This document shows positions 41,288 through 53,092 of a stretch of 64,000 nt of DNA, piece after piece (within the stretch, counting starts at the first letter, position 1; every line of letters starts with the position of its first letter). Location of the stretch: positions 62,001-126,000 of the forward strand of contig NQMI01000045.1 in the NCBI GenBank assembly GCA_002270565.1, in the 5' to 3' direction. The notes below the pieces were generated by a model, which searched no databases, was not told the origin of the DNA, and saw only the letters and a list, made by a program, of their open reading frames with translations. This DNA is from Stenocarpella maydis (taxonomy: Eukaryota; Ascomycota; Sordariomycetes; Diaporthales; Diaporthaceae). A program made the position numbers and the translations under genes.

Positions 41288-44200
41288 TCATGACAGATCC
41301 TGCTCCGGTAGGGCAGGTAGGGGTTTCCGCGACGATTCCGCACCCAATTCCGACAAGGGTGATCGCATCAATGGTGATTTGCTTTGTGCCGTGGTATCAT
41401 CGTCAGGGCCATTATCTATTCGTTGCACATTTGACACCTCGACCGTTGTCTCTCTCGAGTCGAGGTAAGGCGCGGATGCGCTGTCTGAGTAGTCGTCCTC
41501 GTCATCTCCCTCCTCATCTTCGCCAACCTCAATGACCACTGAAGACAGCGGATCGCGCCGCGCAGGATCAAAAGCATGTGGCGTCGCGGTGCTGGTCTCA
41601 TCTGAACCCTGGTCGTGCCTATCTCCGTCGAAGAACTCCTCGTCCGGCGTGAGCTCATTAATTCTGATTTTGGGGGTCTTCTGGGGTTGTGGGCGCGGAT
41701 TCGGAGGCGGTGGTGTACCGTTGTCGTTACTATCGAACTCCTCGGATGTGGGGGTCAGCGGTAACACCTTGTCTGTGTATGATACCCTGCGGCGTGCGAC
41801 TCCGTGCCGAGGTAACGGAGCCTGCACGCCTGCTGGGCGGAGGGTGCCCACGTTGCCGTTGCGGTCCGGGGTATTTGATCGACTGACGGACTGCGGTGAC
41901 CCGGGCGGCCATCGCGGTGAGCCTAGGTATGAGTTTATAAATTGCGAAGTGGAGGTGATGGGCCACTGGTCGGTGCTCGTGCCAGAGCCGCCGAACACGC
42001 CTCGGCTGAACACGACCAGGATAAGACAGCAGAGCAGCAGAACGGACTGGAATATTGCCATTCGCTTTTGGAAGATCACTTCATCCCTGAGCGCGATGAT
42101 ATCACGCTGTGACTGCTCGCGTTGCGTCTCCAAGGCAATTACCGTTGACTGCCATATCTGGTCGTAGTCCTGGCGGACTCTGCGCAGCTCTGAGAAGACT
42201 GTGCTGTTCAGATTATCGAGAAAAGAGTCCACGCGTGATATTTGCTTCCGTTCCATTTTCTTGAGGGCCTCCTGGAGGAACTTGGACTGCTCCTCGATGT
42301 ATTGTAGTGAAAGAGTAGTATTAGACTCAAGAAACTGCAGTCGCTTGGAAACGGACTTGAAGAACGATTCCTGGACCGTTGGGGAGGCTGGTGCGGAAGA
42401 CGAAGAACTGGTACTGTTTTTGTTTTGCGGGTTGGTCTTCGACGGCTGTTGGGAAGAGTGACCGGCCGCAGAGTTCTTTGTGGCAGACTTTGAAGGTGGG
42501 GAATTCGGCATCTTGGGTGAGGCTGGTGGTTTTGTTGGCGCTATAGATGATCTCGGGATGTCTGCCTCTATAATCTTCTGGATGGTTTGTGTCGCGTTTG
42601 CTACCACGTCATCTGTTCTGTTGGACGTGGGAGAACGAGAAACGGATGACGCGGATGAGTCTGAGAGGGTATTGGTCGATGTTGAGGAGGTTAGTAAAGG
42701 GAAGGAGGCAACTGTAGAAGCGGTGGTCGAGTTCACTCTGGTAGCAGAGACCTCGGTACTCGGGGCAGGTCTGGAGGAAGACGGGATGCTGCTGTTTGGT
42801 AAGACTGACGGAGAAACATCAAGTGTTTCTGTCATCGTAGGTGTACCAAGGCCGCAGGTGTCGTACAAGGAATCGTTGAAAAGAGGAGGATACCATGGAG
42901 AGAGCGCATAGCCGGGGAACTCTTCGCTAATTGCAACAGGAGCTGTCGTTTCTGCGGCGTGGGTAGATTGGGCTACTGCCTCGGGCACACTCTGGTGCAT
43001 TGACTCTTCCTCCGGGACTGCCTCGGGACCAGTGATGGTCTCTGCTGGTTCATCGTCCTCGAGACCCGCCTCAGCGTCCTTCCATGAGTCCAGCATCCGG
43101 GTTCCGTGAACGCGGAGTAGAGACACGGGGCAGTAGTATTCGTTTCCGTAGTGTGATAATAGCTCGATCCGGATGTACTTTGCCCATATCTTGGGGTTCT
43201 CGATGAGAAATGATTGTATGTCTCTGGAATTCCTGGCCTGGAATGTCCCCAGGTCTTTCCATTTCTCCATCTTGACTGGATACTTATCGCTCACGCTGAC
43301 ACGGAAGCTGCGTATCATGCTGGAGAAGAACTCAAAGTTTGCCAAAACAACCGTGTCCACGAGAATGTCCTCACTGAGCTCGACGATGACGAACTTGTTC
43401 TCCTGGGAACACGTGAATAACATGTAGGAATCCTTGTTCTCGACGAGAATGGCCTTTGGGTTTTGGGCACCAGGGCTGGTCTTGAGCACAGTTGCTCCGC
43501 CGTCGAATGACGAGTAGGAAAACCTCTCCTTGCAAGTCTTGCCGGCGTCCTTGGGGCGGCGATAATGGGCGACGCCATTGTCATAGACAGTCGTGTCCTG
43601 CACTTCTGTACTTGGCGCGTCGGTGGAGGCGGCCGCGGCCCTAGCACTATCAGTGGCCGTCATCTCCGAGATCTTGTCTGACAGGACGTCAAAGTCGAGC
43701 GAAATCTCGCCGTCTTCACCCCAGCCGTCAAGACCACTGCCCATGTTGGGGTCCGCGTCCCGGGCCTCTCGGCGCTTCCTGTCTTTCAGGTCGGCCAGGT
43801 CCTGGCCCGACTTCTTCAGCATCATGGCCTTCCACTCATCAAAGGACATGAAGGATCCCACGGCCAGGTCCTCGGCATCCTCGTCGGCCTGCTTGGCTGC
43901 CGTGTCGCCGTCACGGCTGCCCTCTGTCCCCTGGCCAGCATCCTGATCGGTCGCTGTGCCAGGTTGCGTGCTGTGTCCCGCTGGCGCCTCCCCTGGACGC
44001 AAGCTCTGTGTGGCTGTCGCCCTCGCTGTCGCCGGAGCGGTCGCCGAGCCGGAAGGAGGGGTCCCGGTGGCTGAGGCGGTGGTGGCATTGCCCTTGGCGG
44101 TTTGCTGAGAGGCAGACCATGCTGTCGGCAGGCATAACTGTGGAAGAGTGTGGGTGATATAGTTGATTGTCTTGGCCTCGCAGATTCCTGTGGAAGAGAC

Positions 44201-44299
44201 TAGGGCGGTGTCTGTGGAGCCATTGGCGGCAGACAGGCCGGGTGGCCCGAGGAGGATAAGAGCCCGGAGGGAGGGAGGGCTCAAGAGTGGCAATCGCAT
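41288..44299 (-). CDS. SLP1: SUN-like domain membrane protein, SLP1 family
   Basis: Endomembrane protein with a Sad1/UNC-like domain, related to yeast Slp1, which helps membrane-protein folding in the ER. Single exon, 1003 residues from the ATG at 44299. The N-terminus (MRLPLLSPPSLRALILLGPP) looks like a signal peptide. A conserved acidic motif VGSFMSFDEWKAMMLKKSGQ follows. The SUN-like domain lies at about residues 255-400: RFSYSSFDGGATVLKTSPGA, LVENKDSYMLFTCSQENKFV, IVELSEDILVDTVVLANFEF and ELLSHYGNEYYCPVSLLRVH. A Ser/Thr-rich stretch, a coiled coil (SLQYIEEQSKFLQEALKKME) and one membrane span (MAIFQSVLLLCCLILVVFSR, about residues 746-768) complete it. The tail is acidic and proline-rich and should be cytosolic. 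Confidence 0.9.
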   Translation of the reverse strand: MRLPLLSPPSLRALILLGPPGLSAANGSTDTALVSSTGICEAKTINYITHTLPQLCLPTAWSASQQTAKGNATTASATGTPPSGSATAPATARATATQSLRPGEAPAGHSTQPGTATDQDAGQGTEGSRDGDTAAKQADEDAEDLAVGSFMSFDEWKAMMLKKSGQDLADLKDRKRREARDADPNMGSGLDGWGEDGEISLDFDVLSDKISEMTATDSARAAAASTDAPSTEVQDTTVYDNGVAHYRRPKDAGKTCKERFSYSSFDGGATVLKTSPGAQNPKAILVENKDSYMLFTCSQENKFVIVELSEDILVDTVVLANFEFFSSMIRSFRVSVSDKYPVKMEKWKDLGTFQARNSRDIQSFLIENPKIWAKYIRIELLSHYGNEYYCPVSLLRVHGTRMLDSWKDAEAGLEDDEPAETITGPEAVPEEESMHQSVPEAVAQSTHAAETTAPVAISEEFPGYALSPWYPPLFNDSLYDTCGLGTPTMTETLDVSPSVLPNSSIPSSSRPAPSTEVSATRVNSTTASTVASFPLLTSSTSTNTLSDSSASSVSRSPTSNRTDDVVANATQTIQKIIEADIPRSSIAPTKPPASPKMPNSPPSKSATKNSAAGHSSQQPSKTNPQNKNSTSSSSSAPASPTVQESFFKSVSKRLQFLESNTTLSLQYIEEQSKFLQEALKKMERKQISRVDSFLDNLNSTVFSELRRVRQDYDQIWQSTVIALETQREQSQRDIIALRDEVIFQKRMAIFQSVLLLCCLILVVFSRGVFGGSGTSTDQWPITSTSQFINSYLGSPRWPPGSPQSVSRSNTPDRNGNVGTLRPAGVQAPLPRHGVARRRVSYTDKVLPLTPTSEEFDSNDNGTPPPPNPRPQPQKTPKIRINELTPDEEFFDGDRHDQGSDETSTATPHAFDPARRDPLSSVVIEVGEDEEGDDEDDYSDSASAPYLDSRETTVEVSNVQRIDNGPDDDTTAQSKSPLMRSPLSELGAESSRKPLPALPEQDLS

Positions 44300-44732
44300 C
44301 GTTGCTGTTGGCAATCCATAGTCGAAGGAATAGAGCGTGATGTCGTGGGAGAAGGGACAACAAGCTCGAACTGCAGGGAGAGGGGGGGGAGGAGGAGAGG
44401 ATTTCGTTGTCGACGCCGTCGGGATTGCTCCAGCCTGTCGTCAAGACTGTTGAGGCGGGCAAGGGAAAACGGACATCAAAGCCTGTTCTAGACTTCGGAC
44501 CAACAGAAAGGTGGTGGTGGCCAAGAAGGTGCAAGCCCGTCGTCATTTCTGCAGGTCAGCCCTCGCCTTAACTAAATTGAGCCCCTAAATCAATCCCAGA
44601 CCACCGCCCGCCAGGGCACTGGGGGTGTGCCCCGGAGGGGTCCAGGCTCACTCAGGCCGTGAGACCCCTGCCTGCACGTGCACTGGGGCCATGTGTAGTG
44701 CAGGTAATGTTGGGCTGATGGGGGTGGAACTT

Positions 44733-44780
44733 CACTACACTGTACATACACTACACTGTACATACACTACACTATACTAC
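44733..44780. repeat. 16-base tandem repeat, about three copies
   Basis: The unit CACTACACTGTACATA occurs at 44733-44748 and 44749-44764, with a diverged third copy at 44765-44780. Each perfect copy contains the palindrome TGTACA, which recurs at 44795-44800. Confidence 0.85.
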
Positions 44781-44836
44781 TAATAGTACATGTGTGTACA
44801 CTACTTCAGTGTTGCAATCTGCATGACCGCGTTGGC

Positions 44837-44863
44837 AGATCCACGAGATCCACAAGATCCACA
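44837..44863. repeat. 9-base tandem repeat, three copies
   Basis: AGATCCACG is followed by two copies of AGATCCACA, within the SLP1/FMP32 divergent promoter, about 160 bases before the FMP32 start. Confidence 0.85.
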
Positions 44864-45024
44864 CACCCAGAGCTCGGCGTTTCCCCTCGACGACCCTCTC
44901 TACCGAGTATGAGTATGCCTGCCAGCTGTCCAGACTACACTACTGACTGACTGAATGCTCACTCTTCTTCCTCCCTCCTCCCTCCATGGCATAGCACCAG
45001 GCCGCGCCAATTCCGATCCGCGCC

Positions 45025-46443
45025 ATGTCAACCCAGAGGCTGAGCTTCCTCTACCCCCACCTGTTTCGCACCGCTAGATTGGGCGAATCTGTCACCGGTC
45101 CCAGAACCGCCCGTTGTCGCAGGCGAGCCATAACCACCCAAACTAGCACCTGTAACCACCCTCGCCATGCCACAGCCTCGTTCGGGACCTCGACCACCTC
45201 CAACAAGGCGAGCTTCGCTCCGCGCGTGGGCAAGGGCATCGAGCCCAAACCCCTGGGCACCGTGCAGGATGCCCCCGCCCTCGAATCACACATGACCGCG
45301 CCCAAGCAGTCCTTGGCCAAGGTACAAGCTGCTCACATCCTCGAGTCGGACGTTAAAGGCTCGGCCGCCTCCCCAGCTGCGTCCTCTCCTCCCACCAACA
45401 AGGGCTCCGCGGGTACGGCCGCCAGGGAAAGCACGCCCGAGCAGAAGAAGGATGCGGCCAAGGCGCTCGACCCGGCCACGGACCCGCCCAAAGAAACCCT
45501 CAGCTCACCCGGCGTGTCCTCGTCGGACAAGGCCAAAGATGAAGGTGGCGCCGAACACGACCAGGACGGTGGCCCCAAGGGAAAGCGCGCAAGCGGGCCC
45601 ATGGACGCCGTCCTGCACATGGAGCCGCCCGAGAACAAGAAGCCCCAGGACAAGCCGCCGCACCTCGCGCCCCCGCCCTACGTGCACCACTTCGATAGCT
45701 ACTCGCTGGTCAAGCAGCTCGAGGTGGGCGGCTACACTCAGACCCAGGCCATCACGGCCATGAAGGCCGTGCGCGCCTTGCTGGCCCAGCACCTGGAGAC
45801 GGCCCAGGGCGGCCTCATCAGCAAGAGCGACGTCGAGAACGAGACATACCTGTTCCGCGCCGCCTGCGCCGAGCTCAGCACAGAGGTCAAGAACAATAGG
45901 CGTGTCGCCGACGAGCAGCTGCGCCAACAGCGTACATTCCTGCAGCACGAGGTCGACAACACCACGCAGGCCCTGACCCAAGAGCTGGCCACGCTCAACG
46001 ACAACGTCAAGGGCATGTTCAACGACCGCAAGATGGCCGTCAGGGAGGAGCAAAAGGCCGCGGAGAGCGCCGTAAGTCCCAACACCACACCCGGTCCCTC
46101 CCTCCAAGTTCCCCTTGTGCCACCCGTCTCAGCAGTGCTGACATGTCGAACCCATCCCCTGCAGACCCAACAGATAGCCTACAAGATCAGCGTCACGCTC
46201 AACAGCGAGTCAAAGTCCGAGATCGAGGCCGTGCGCTGGGTCCTGGCCAGGCGCGCCGTCACCGGCCTCTTCTTCATGGTGGCGCTCTCGCTGCTCGCCC
46301 TGCGGGTCAGTAACGCTGTCACGCAGAAGCAGAAGAAGGAGGAGGAGAAGGAGAAGGAAGAGGCAGCCGCCATAAAGAGGAACGACGGCAGCAGGGACGT
46401 CGCGCCCTCGCCCGACGCCGCCGAGATACTGGCGGCGAATTAG
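45025..46443 (+). CDS. FMP32: FMP32/CCDC90-type mitochondrial coiled-coil protein (DUF1640)
   Basis: Inner-membrane mitochondrial protein of the DUF1640 family, which includes yeast Fmp32 and animal MCUR1/CCDC90B; proposed roles concern proline and cytochrome oxidase biogenesis or calcium uptake. Exons 45025-46071 and 46165-46443 give about 441 residues. The N-terminus is Arg-rich and acid-poor, fitting a presequence. A disordered Lys/Pro/Ala stretch follows. The family core begins HHFDSYSLVKQLEVGGYTQT and runs through a long coiled coil (RQQRTFLQHEVDNTTQALTQ). One membrane span near the C-terminus (AVTGLFFMVALSLLALRV) is followed by a charged tail. The 93-base intron contains no stop and is a multiple of three, so a retained form would add 31 residues. 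Confidence 0.87.
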   Translation: MSTQRLSFLYPHLFRTARLGESVTGPRTARCRRRAITTQTSTCNHPRHATASFGTSTTSNKASFAPRVGKGIEPKPLGTVQDAPALESHMTAPKQSLAKVQAAHILESDVKGSAASPAASSPPTNKGSAGTAARESTPEQKKDAAKALDPATDPPKETLSSPGVSSSDKAKDEGGAEHDQDGGPKGKRASGPMDAVLHMEPPENKKPQDKPPHLAPPPYVHHFDSYSLVKQLEVGGYTQTQAITAMKAVRALLAQHLETAQGGLISKSDVENETYLFRAACAELSTEVKNNRRVADEQLRQQRTFLQHEVDNTTQALTQELATLNDNVKGMFNDRKMAVREEQKAAESAVSPNTTPGPSLQVPLVPPVSAVLTCRTHPLQTQQIAYKISVTLNSESKSEIEAVRWVLARRAVTGLFFMVALSLLALRVSNAVTQKQKKEEEKEKEEAAAIKRNDGSRDVAPSPDAAEILAAN

Positions 46444-46850
46444 GGTGAAAGACTTATATCTTACCTAATCAGCATAAATACGCACCCACGCCGCGCAATT
46501 GCATAGAGATACCCCGATTGAGAAATAGAATGCGTGCCTTTACAAAGCGAAAAGCATTCTCTTCTGAACTCGCATCGGTGCACTTGATATCCAGGTTGTT
46601 CTCAAGTATGGCCAAGTGCGTGAGCAGTTTGACTTGACTGCGATGACATATCTCTGCCCACCGAATCTAGGCCAGGATTGTTTCCGAAGTGACTAAATTG
46701 CGTTGTAAATGTGCAATTTGGAGTGTTATTCTATATATTTTTCTAATCGTGGTATCACTTAGAAAAAGAAAAAAGAAAAAAAAAAGGGGGGGGGGGGCAA
46801 AAGTTTGACCGCATCGAGCGGGCCAAAAAACATTTGGGCTGAGGCACAAA
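46444..46850. other. Tail-to-tail intergenic region, FMP32 / LAA1
   Basis: A 407-base shared 3' flank. The only feature is a homopurine run at 46761-46797. Confidence 0.6.
46761..46797. repeat. 37-base homopurine tract ending in G12
   Basis: An A-rich run (A with scattered G) passes directly into twelve consecutive G (46786-46797). It lies about 55 bases past the LAA1 stop codon. Confidence 0.85.
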
Positions 46851-49800
46851 TCAGTTGCCGCCAAAGTCCATCTTGAGCGCAATGGTGGGCTGGCCAGAGC
46901 CCGAGTCCGCATCCCTCTCGGCGCTGTCATTCGACCTCCCGCTCTTGATCACCTCATCCATGAAAGCCTTCTGGCCCTCGCTCATACCCGCCACGATTCC
47001 ACGGAAGCTAGTCTGCTCCACCGACGCGAGCTCCAGAAGCCGCGCGCTCGTCTCGCGGTAGATGCCCTTGTCATCGGGGCCCTCGCTCGCCGCGCGCGAC
47101 AGAAGCGTAGGCAGCACCAGCGACATGGCGATGACCGTGTGGTCCTTGGACACGACGCCGACGTACTGCGACAGCGTGTGCGCGACCAGCGCACGCGCGT
47201 GATCTGGATCTTCGCGGTTTGTGGTTGTCACGAAGGAGATCAGGCGCGGTAGCAGGAATCGGGAGATGGTTTCATCGGCCACGGTAGGCTTGCCTCGTAG
47301 GAGGAGGGACCGAACGCAGTTGGCCGCGATCTTGGAAGTCTGACTTGATGTTAGCAAGGGAATGATAGTCTATGGATTTATCGTGCGGTAACACATACCA
47401 TGCGATCCGTGAGACAATCTACCAACTCCCCCAAGAACTTAGCCACGATGGGGTCGTTAGCCGACAGGTGATTCTGCCCGCCTGTGAACAGAATGGTGAT
47501 AGCCAGCAGGCTGTTCTTCACATTCGGGAGATCCGTCGGCATTTCCCGTTTCTGCGAGTGGAGATAGATGGATAAGAAGCGTCGCAAGCAACCTTGGAGC
47601 TGGACATCTGTTGGCCCACTGTTTCCCTCTCGTGGGCCAGCCATAGTCGCAATAAATCGTTTCAGAGTTGGCAGGGACTGAGGTACGACAATCTCCTGGC
47701 ATAATGGCGTTGATAGGATCGTAGCAAAAATGTGTATGAGGCAAGCGTGCAAGTCTGTCTTGATGACCGCTGGGAAGACTTCGGCAGCATCCACCAGAGC
47801 GTTTAGAGAAGTGCGGATGAGCAGCACCGCCTCCTCGGTCAGGACATGGCGGACGGGTTGATTTGCCTCCGTCAAGTTCGGCAGAAGCCCGGCTAGTACC
47901 AGAACAATGATTCGTGTCAGCTCAAAAAGCTGCTCGATATCTTCGGAGAGTTCGCCGTTGTCTGGCTCCGCCGACTTCCTAGCTGCTGGATGCGCAACGC
48001 AGAGCGCCCTGGCAATCTCAACAATAACTCCTTGCACGTCCAAGCCCTCAGTCAGAACGAGCCGGTCCAGGAGATCCATAGTCTCCGAGAAAATGGCCTC
48101 TCTGTAGATGGCATGACCTGAGACGCTCGGATGCAATATCTTCTTAAGAGCTTGAAGAATCTCGAGTGTCTGCTCTTGGCGAGCAAGAGAGTCCGCCTGG
48201 CCTGGCTTCGCAGCAAGAGCCTCGAACGCGATGCCAAAGAGAACAAAGAAGAACGCCAGCGGCTCATCGCGGTAGTTGATATCTGATCCTCTGGAATGGC
48301 CATTGGTCGCACTGTCTGTAGTGGTCTTTCCGTCGAGGGCATCGAAGACGAACTCGCTATCTTGTCCAATCAAGCTGGCAATAGCATCCACAAGTTTCAG
48401 CCAAGAGTCTTGGTAGAACTTGAGCAGCGTCTCTCGGTTAAGTGCTGCATATATAGTGTCCAGACTGCCAGATAAAGATGGTGGGCCGAGCGTCATTGAA
48501 ATGTCCGGCTCAAACCTCAATCGAGCGAACTCCCTGAGTGACTCCAGCCACAGTGGTGTCAGCATGCCAATGTGTGTCTTCAGCACCTCGAGAAGATATG
48601 GCTGTTCAGTGCTTGCAACTTGTAACTCCGCCCAAGCCGAGAAGACCGCCATCTTGACCATAACCTGCGCATTTGAGCTCAATCCCTTGAGCTCCCCAAT
48701 GCCGGCATTGTCAGTTTCGGTGGCGAAGTTCTCGAGGGCGCTCACTAGAGTCTTCAGGATTCTCCCCATGCGATCGACGTCCTTGACAATACCAGTGGCG
48801 ATAAAAGACGCACACACATTGACCGCCTCTGAAGCCAGCTCAGGAGATGAATCAGCAGCAAAGGCGGGAGTCAGCGCAGAGCTGATTTGAGCTTGGTACT
48901 GTTCCAGAAGCATCGCCTCGTCGAAGTCTGGATCAGGAGTCTTCCCAAACATCTTCAATACTGCGCCGATGATCTTGAGACCCCAAATGCGTTGTTCCAG
49001 GACACCAGAAGTAGAAGCGGAGAAGGCCATGCGGACGACATCTGCGATTCTGCTCTGTAGTGCCAATTGGGCCGCTGACTCTCCGTTCGTCATGACATCC
49101 TTGTTGATAAAGACAAACAAGTCATTGAGGAGGGTCATTGCGAAGGCGATGACTTGCCATCTCAGCGGTTCCACGTCAGAGCCTGAACCAGCCTCCTTGT
49201 CATCCTTTGCCACTCCACCAGCTGCCGCGAAGCCGGCAACCTCTTCGTCCTGCATATCAACAGCTGTAGCTGACTTCTTGGTCGACACCTGGATGTCGGC
49301 GACAGCCTTGGGTCTTGTAAGCTTCAAGACGCCTTGGAATCTCTGAAGCCAATCCGCCGTGTCGGTCAGGCAGGTCTGACGCATCCAATTCTGTATGATG
49401 TTTCGAATCCCATCGTGATCCGGATTCGCGTCCAATGCGAGCCACAAGTGATCCTCTAGGCCTGGTTCGGCGGCTCGTATGACATCGTAGGGGTCTCGCT
49501 TCATGATGTTGTAAATGCCATCGATGGCCACGTCTCGAAGTGTCGAATGACCTGAGTTCAGGTACTTTTGAAGCAGCTTCACGTAGTCGGCGAAATACAT
49601 GTATCCCGGAGCATACAGGGATAGATGTTCAAGACATCCGAGGCTCGCCGTCTGAACTTGGGTGTCTTCCTCATCTTGAAGATAACCGACCAGGGTGAGT
49701 ATAAGCTCTCTGGACTTACTGATGTCTTGCAGGTCGGGGCCAAGGACGTTGATCAAAGAGTCAACACATCTCGTGATGGATGACGTTGTAGACAGCTCCA

Positions 49801-52800
49801 GCTCTAGATTCATGGAGATCGCAGAAGCAACCTCTGCATTGTGCGTATCAGATACGTAGAGCTGAGCAAGCATGCCAAGCGCGCTGGAGACATATGGAGA
49901 GAAACCCAAGCCCGCGGCATCGGCAGCACGCGCCAGGGCCTCCAGGGCCCAGAAATGCACGGTAGGGTGCGGGTCGTTACACAGTGACATGAGTATACCC
50001 AGGATGGTCTTGAGATGATACCCAGCAGCCATGCCGCCAACTTTGGCTTGAATACAGCCCAGCGCCATGGCACATCCTGCTCTGGCACTAGGCTCCCTGT
50101 TGACCACGATGGTATCTACGAGGAACTTGATCTCTGAGTTCGTGAATGCATTGCCGCAAGCGTTGCAAAGACGAGCAATAGCTGCATAGCCCAAGCTTCT
50201 CACGTACTCGTCTGGGTCAAGCACAAAACCCCGGATCATGTCTTGAAGCAGTTTCTCGACTTGTAGGTTGGTGACATCTCCCGGAGGCGATTTGGTCTCC
50301 TTGACAGCAACCTTGAGTGTTGACAGGAAGGCTGTGGCCACGTTGACTTTGATGGCCGCTTTCCGCGCTGCGTCGCGTTCGCCGGATCCTGCTGCCATGA
50401 ACGAAGCAATCTGTTCCAGAATGCTCTCCTGGACCTTGGCCGGCGTAAGCGGAAATGCAAATGCGAACAGCTGGATAGCCATATTTACGACCTCGGTAGC
50501 CGGGGGGTTTGTCAGGCAGTTAAATGCTTCTTGTCCGCCAATGTAGAGGGTGGACGCGTCGTGCTCTAGTGCACCGCACACAGGGGACAACAAAAGATTC
50601 TCCATCGCGTCTTCTGGGCTATTATCCTCTGTAAGAGATTGTTCCACGGCGCTTTCGTGCTGGCCGGGCAGCCTCTTGACGCTGAACCCAGTCACAAGGC
50701 CGGTCACACCGTATCCTGAGTTGTCACCAACGTCCCAGATCGTGTCGAACGTGCCGGCAGAGCTCGCAATCGCCGCACTTAAGGAGCTAGGGGAGTAGTT
50801 TTCCGGGTCCGCAAACAGTGAGATCGCCAAGGTGAGGAGATTCGACTGCAAAAGTGCTTCACTACCACCAGCCGGACTCGTGTTCACCAGTTTGATGTAG
50901 CATTGCATGACACGCCTCTGAACCATCATCTCGATGTCATGAAGCTGCAAAGCCGGAGCCAGTCTTTCAGAGATGTCATCGGATATCTTCTTCTTGGGCA
51001 GGGTTTTCAAGAAGGCAGTCGTGCTTTGCAGCATGGTCGCAATCCTTTTTGACACGTCGACGGTCAAAAGTCGGCTATTGTATTCTAGAAACGCCAATAT
51101 CGAGCCCAGAGCGCATTCTCGGACGTGTGCGAGAAAGGATGCCTCTAGGTAATTTCGCGCTGACGTGTTGTCCTTCGCGAGAGGTTTAGGCAGCGCATTC
51201 TTCCAGAGGAGAAGCAGCTGGGACAAATGGATCTTGACAAAGTTGGGCCCCAGAGACATCAGACCGCCGATCAGTGTCCAAGCGACTTGAATCTGCGTGC
51301 TAGCAACACGAAGTTCTTGTTTCCCACTGGTCTTCAGCAAATTTGTCGCCATCGTGAGAACACGGCTGTTAATATCAACAGAGCCGTACAACGGCCGTGC
51401 CGGACTTGCACTAAGCGTGGCAGCTAGGCCGTGGGAGAATCCAGTGCATTTCCGCTGGGAGTTGCGACCTGTTCCCAGAACACCGAGTTCTCTGCTCAGG
51501 CTGTTCATGCACACCGAGAGACAGGGAAGTAACTGCTGAGGACATGCAAGGACGAATGTCTTGAGGCACGCCGAAGTGTAGACTTGAACTGTGTAGCTCG
51601 GGTGCTGAAGGACTTGCAGCAATGCATCCCTGGAGGATTCGGCGAAGGCGTTTGACGCGGATCCAAGTGAGACCATCAAAGAGCCCAACGCTCCCATCGA
51701 GGCGATCAGCATGTTCTTCGTTGGCTCCGGCCGTTCTTTCAATGCTTGGGGGTAATTCTTGAGGATGTCGTTGAGCAGGACCTTCGCAGCATGTGACTGC
51801 CCAGTCTCGCCAAGAATCTTCTTGCCTACAACGTCTTGTAACAAGTGGTCGACGATGCGGCGAGAGATGAGGAGGCGGTAACGGTTGTTTACGATGTTGG
51901 GATTGCCGAGCAGATCCAAAGTCAGGTTCTCAACTATGTTGAGATAATTGATTTCGACGGCCTTCTCCCCAAGACGCTGCAGTAGTGTCGCATAGCATAT
52001 CCCGATGGCGGCCCTGGCCTTGTTTGAAGTTGCCATGCGAACGTACTGAGTAGACAGCGCCTTCAGCATGTCGGCAGGGGTCAGGGCAAGGTTCGGGTTT
52101 CTTTTGGTAGGCGCAGGGCTCCCGGGCCGCGACGGTATGTCGTCCTCGTCCTGCAGTGCGCCAGGTCCCATCGATTGGCGCTTCGCCGCCTTTGATTTTG
52201 GTTTTTTGACTGTGACCTCCTGGAATGCCTCCCCGGCAGGTGACTCCGAATATCCCCGGATAAATGCCTCGGCCAGACACTCGGCAGCTGCTCGTCGCGT
52301 AGTCGAGGATGTATGCTCAAACGTCTTGAACATAGCTGTCTGGACCTTGTCGAAGTCATTCGAGTTTTTGAAATAGTTGGTGTTCCGCATCAACGAACGG
52401 AGGCATCTACAGGCCGCAGCACTGACTAGAGCGCCCTTGTCCGTAGAGGCATGGTTCCGGCCCTGCTTCCAGATGTCTCTTGCGATGGACTCGTCTATCA
52501 TGCCAGCCACCATCCTCACAATCTTGCCAAGCGCCGTGAAGCACGCCGCGCGGAGGCCTGCATGGTTTGCCGAGGCTTTCAGGAGCTTCAGAAGTGCCGT
52601 GCAAGCCATATGATGGTAATGTGTGACGCTGTCACCAGCTGCCGCGAAGACATCACCGAGGCAGGAGACGGCAGCATGCTTCGCGCGGACCTCGCCGTCG
52701 CCCTTCGATTTCCCGCTCGATATTATTGATACGAGGTCGTTGACCGTCTCGACCAGGAGCTTCCGGTCTCCCTTCTCGAATATGTGCGCGAGACATTTCC

Positions 52801-53092
52801 CAAGGCTGTTTCTTATGACACGAGTAGGCGGCGGAGTGGTTAGATTTATGATCTGGAAAATCTCCTTTTTGAGATAAAACTGCTGCGCAGTGCAGTCATC
52901 GGCAGTGAGGGAGAGTACATGCTTTGTCAGGGTCGAAACAAAGGTCAAAAGGAACAGGTCTTGCTGCTCCGTGGGCAGCGCCTGAAGCTTGGACAGCTCG
53001 AGCTCCGGTGTCGAGAGGGCCGTTACTGAGGCTCGTGGGGCATTCTCGGAGACGGATGGGGCAGGAGGTTCTGACGCGGGCTCTGAGGACAT
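46851..53092 (-). CDS. LAA1: LAA1/HEATR5-family AP-1 accessory protein
   Basis: Very large HEAT-repeat protein that works with the AP-1 clathrin adaptor at the trans-Golgi and endosomes. Two exons, 53092-47399 and 47339-46851, join in phase to 2060 residues, close to the roughly 2000 of yeast Laa1. The protein is helical repeats almost throughout. Recognisable stretches are RNSLGKCLAHIFEKGDRKLL near the N-terminus, EPSARAGCAMALGCIQAKVG, and HFWALEALARAADAAGLGFS in the middle. The Met at 53092 (MSSEPASEP, context AATCATG) is preferred; the frame also opens at 53215, 41 codons earlier. The neighbouring YebC gene starts only 375 bases away in the opposite direction. Confidence 0.88.

Larger units (their letters stand above)
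44300..45024. other. Divergent promoter region, SLP1 / FMP32
   Basis: A 725-base region holding the promoters of both genes. It contains two short tandem repeats, listed separately. No gene is supported. Confidence 0.6.

Noticed and set aside
41532..42167. 211-codon plus-strand frame inside SLP1
   Set aside because: Antisense shadow of the SLP1 coding sequence.
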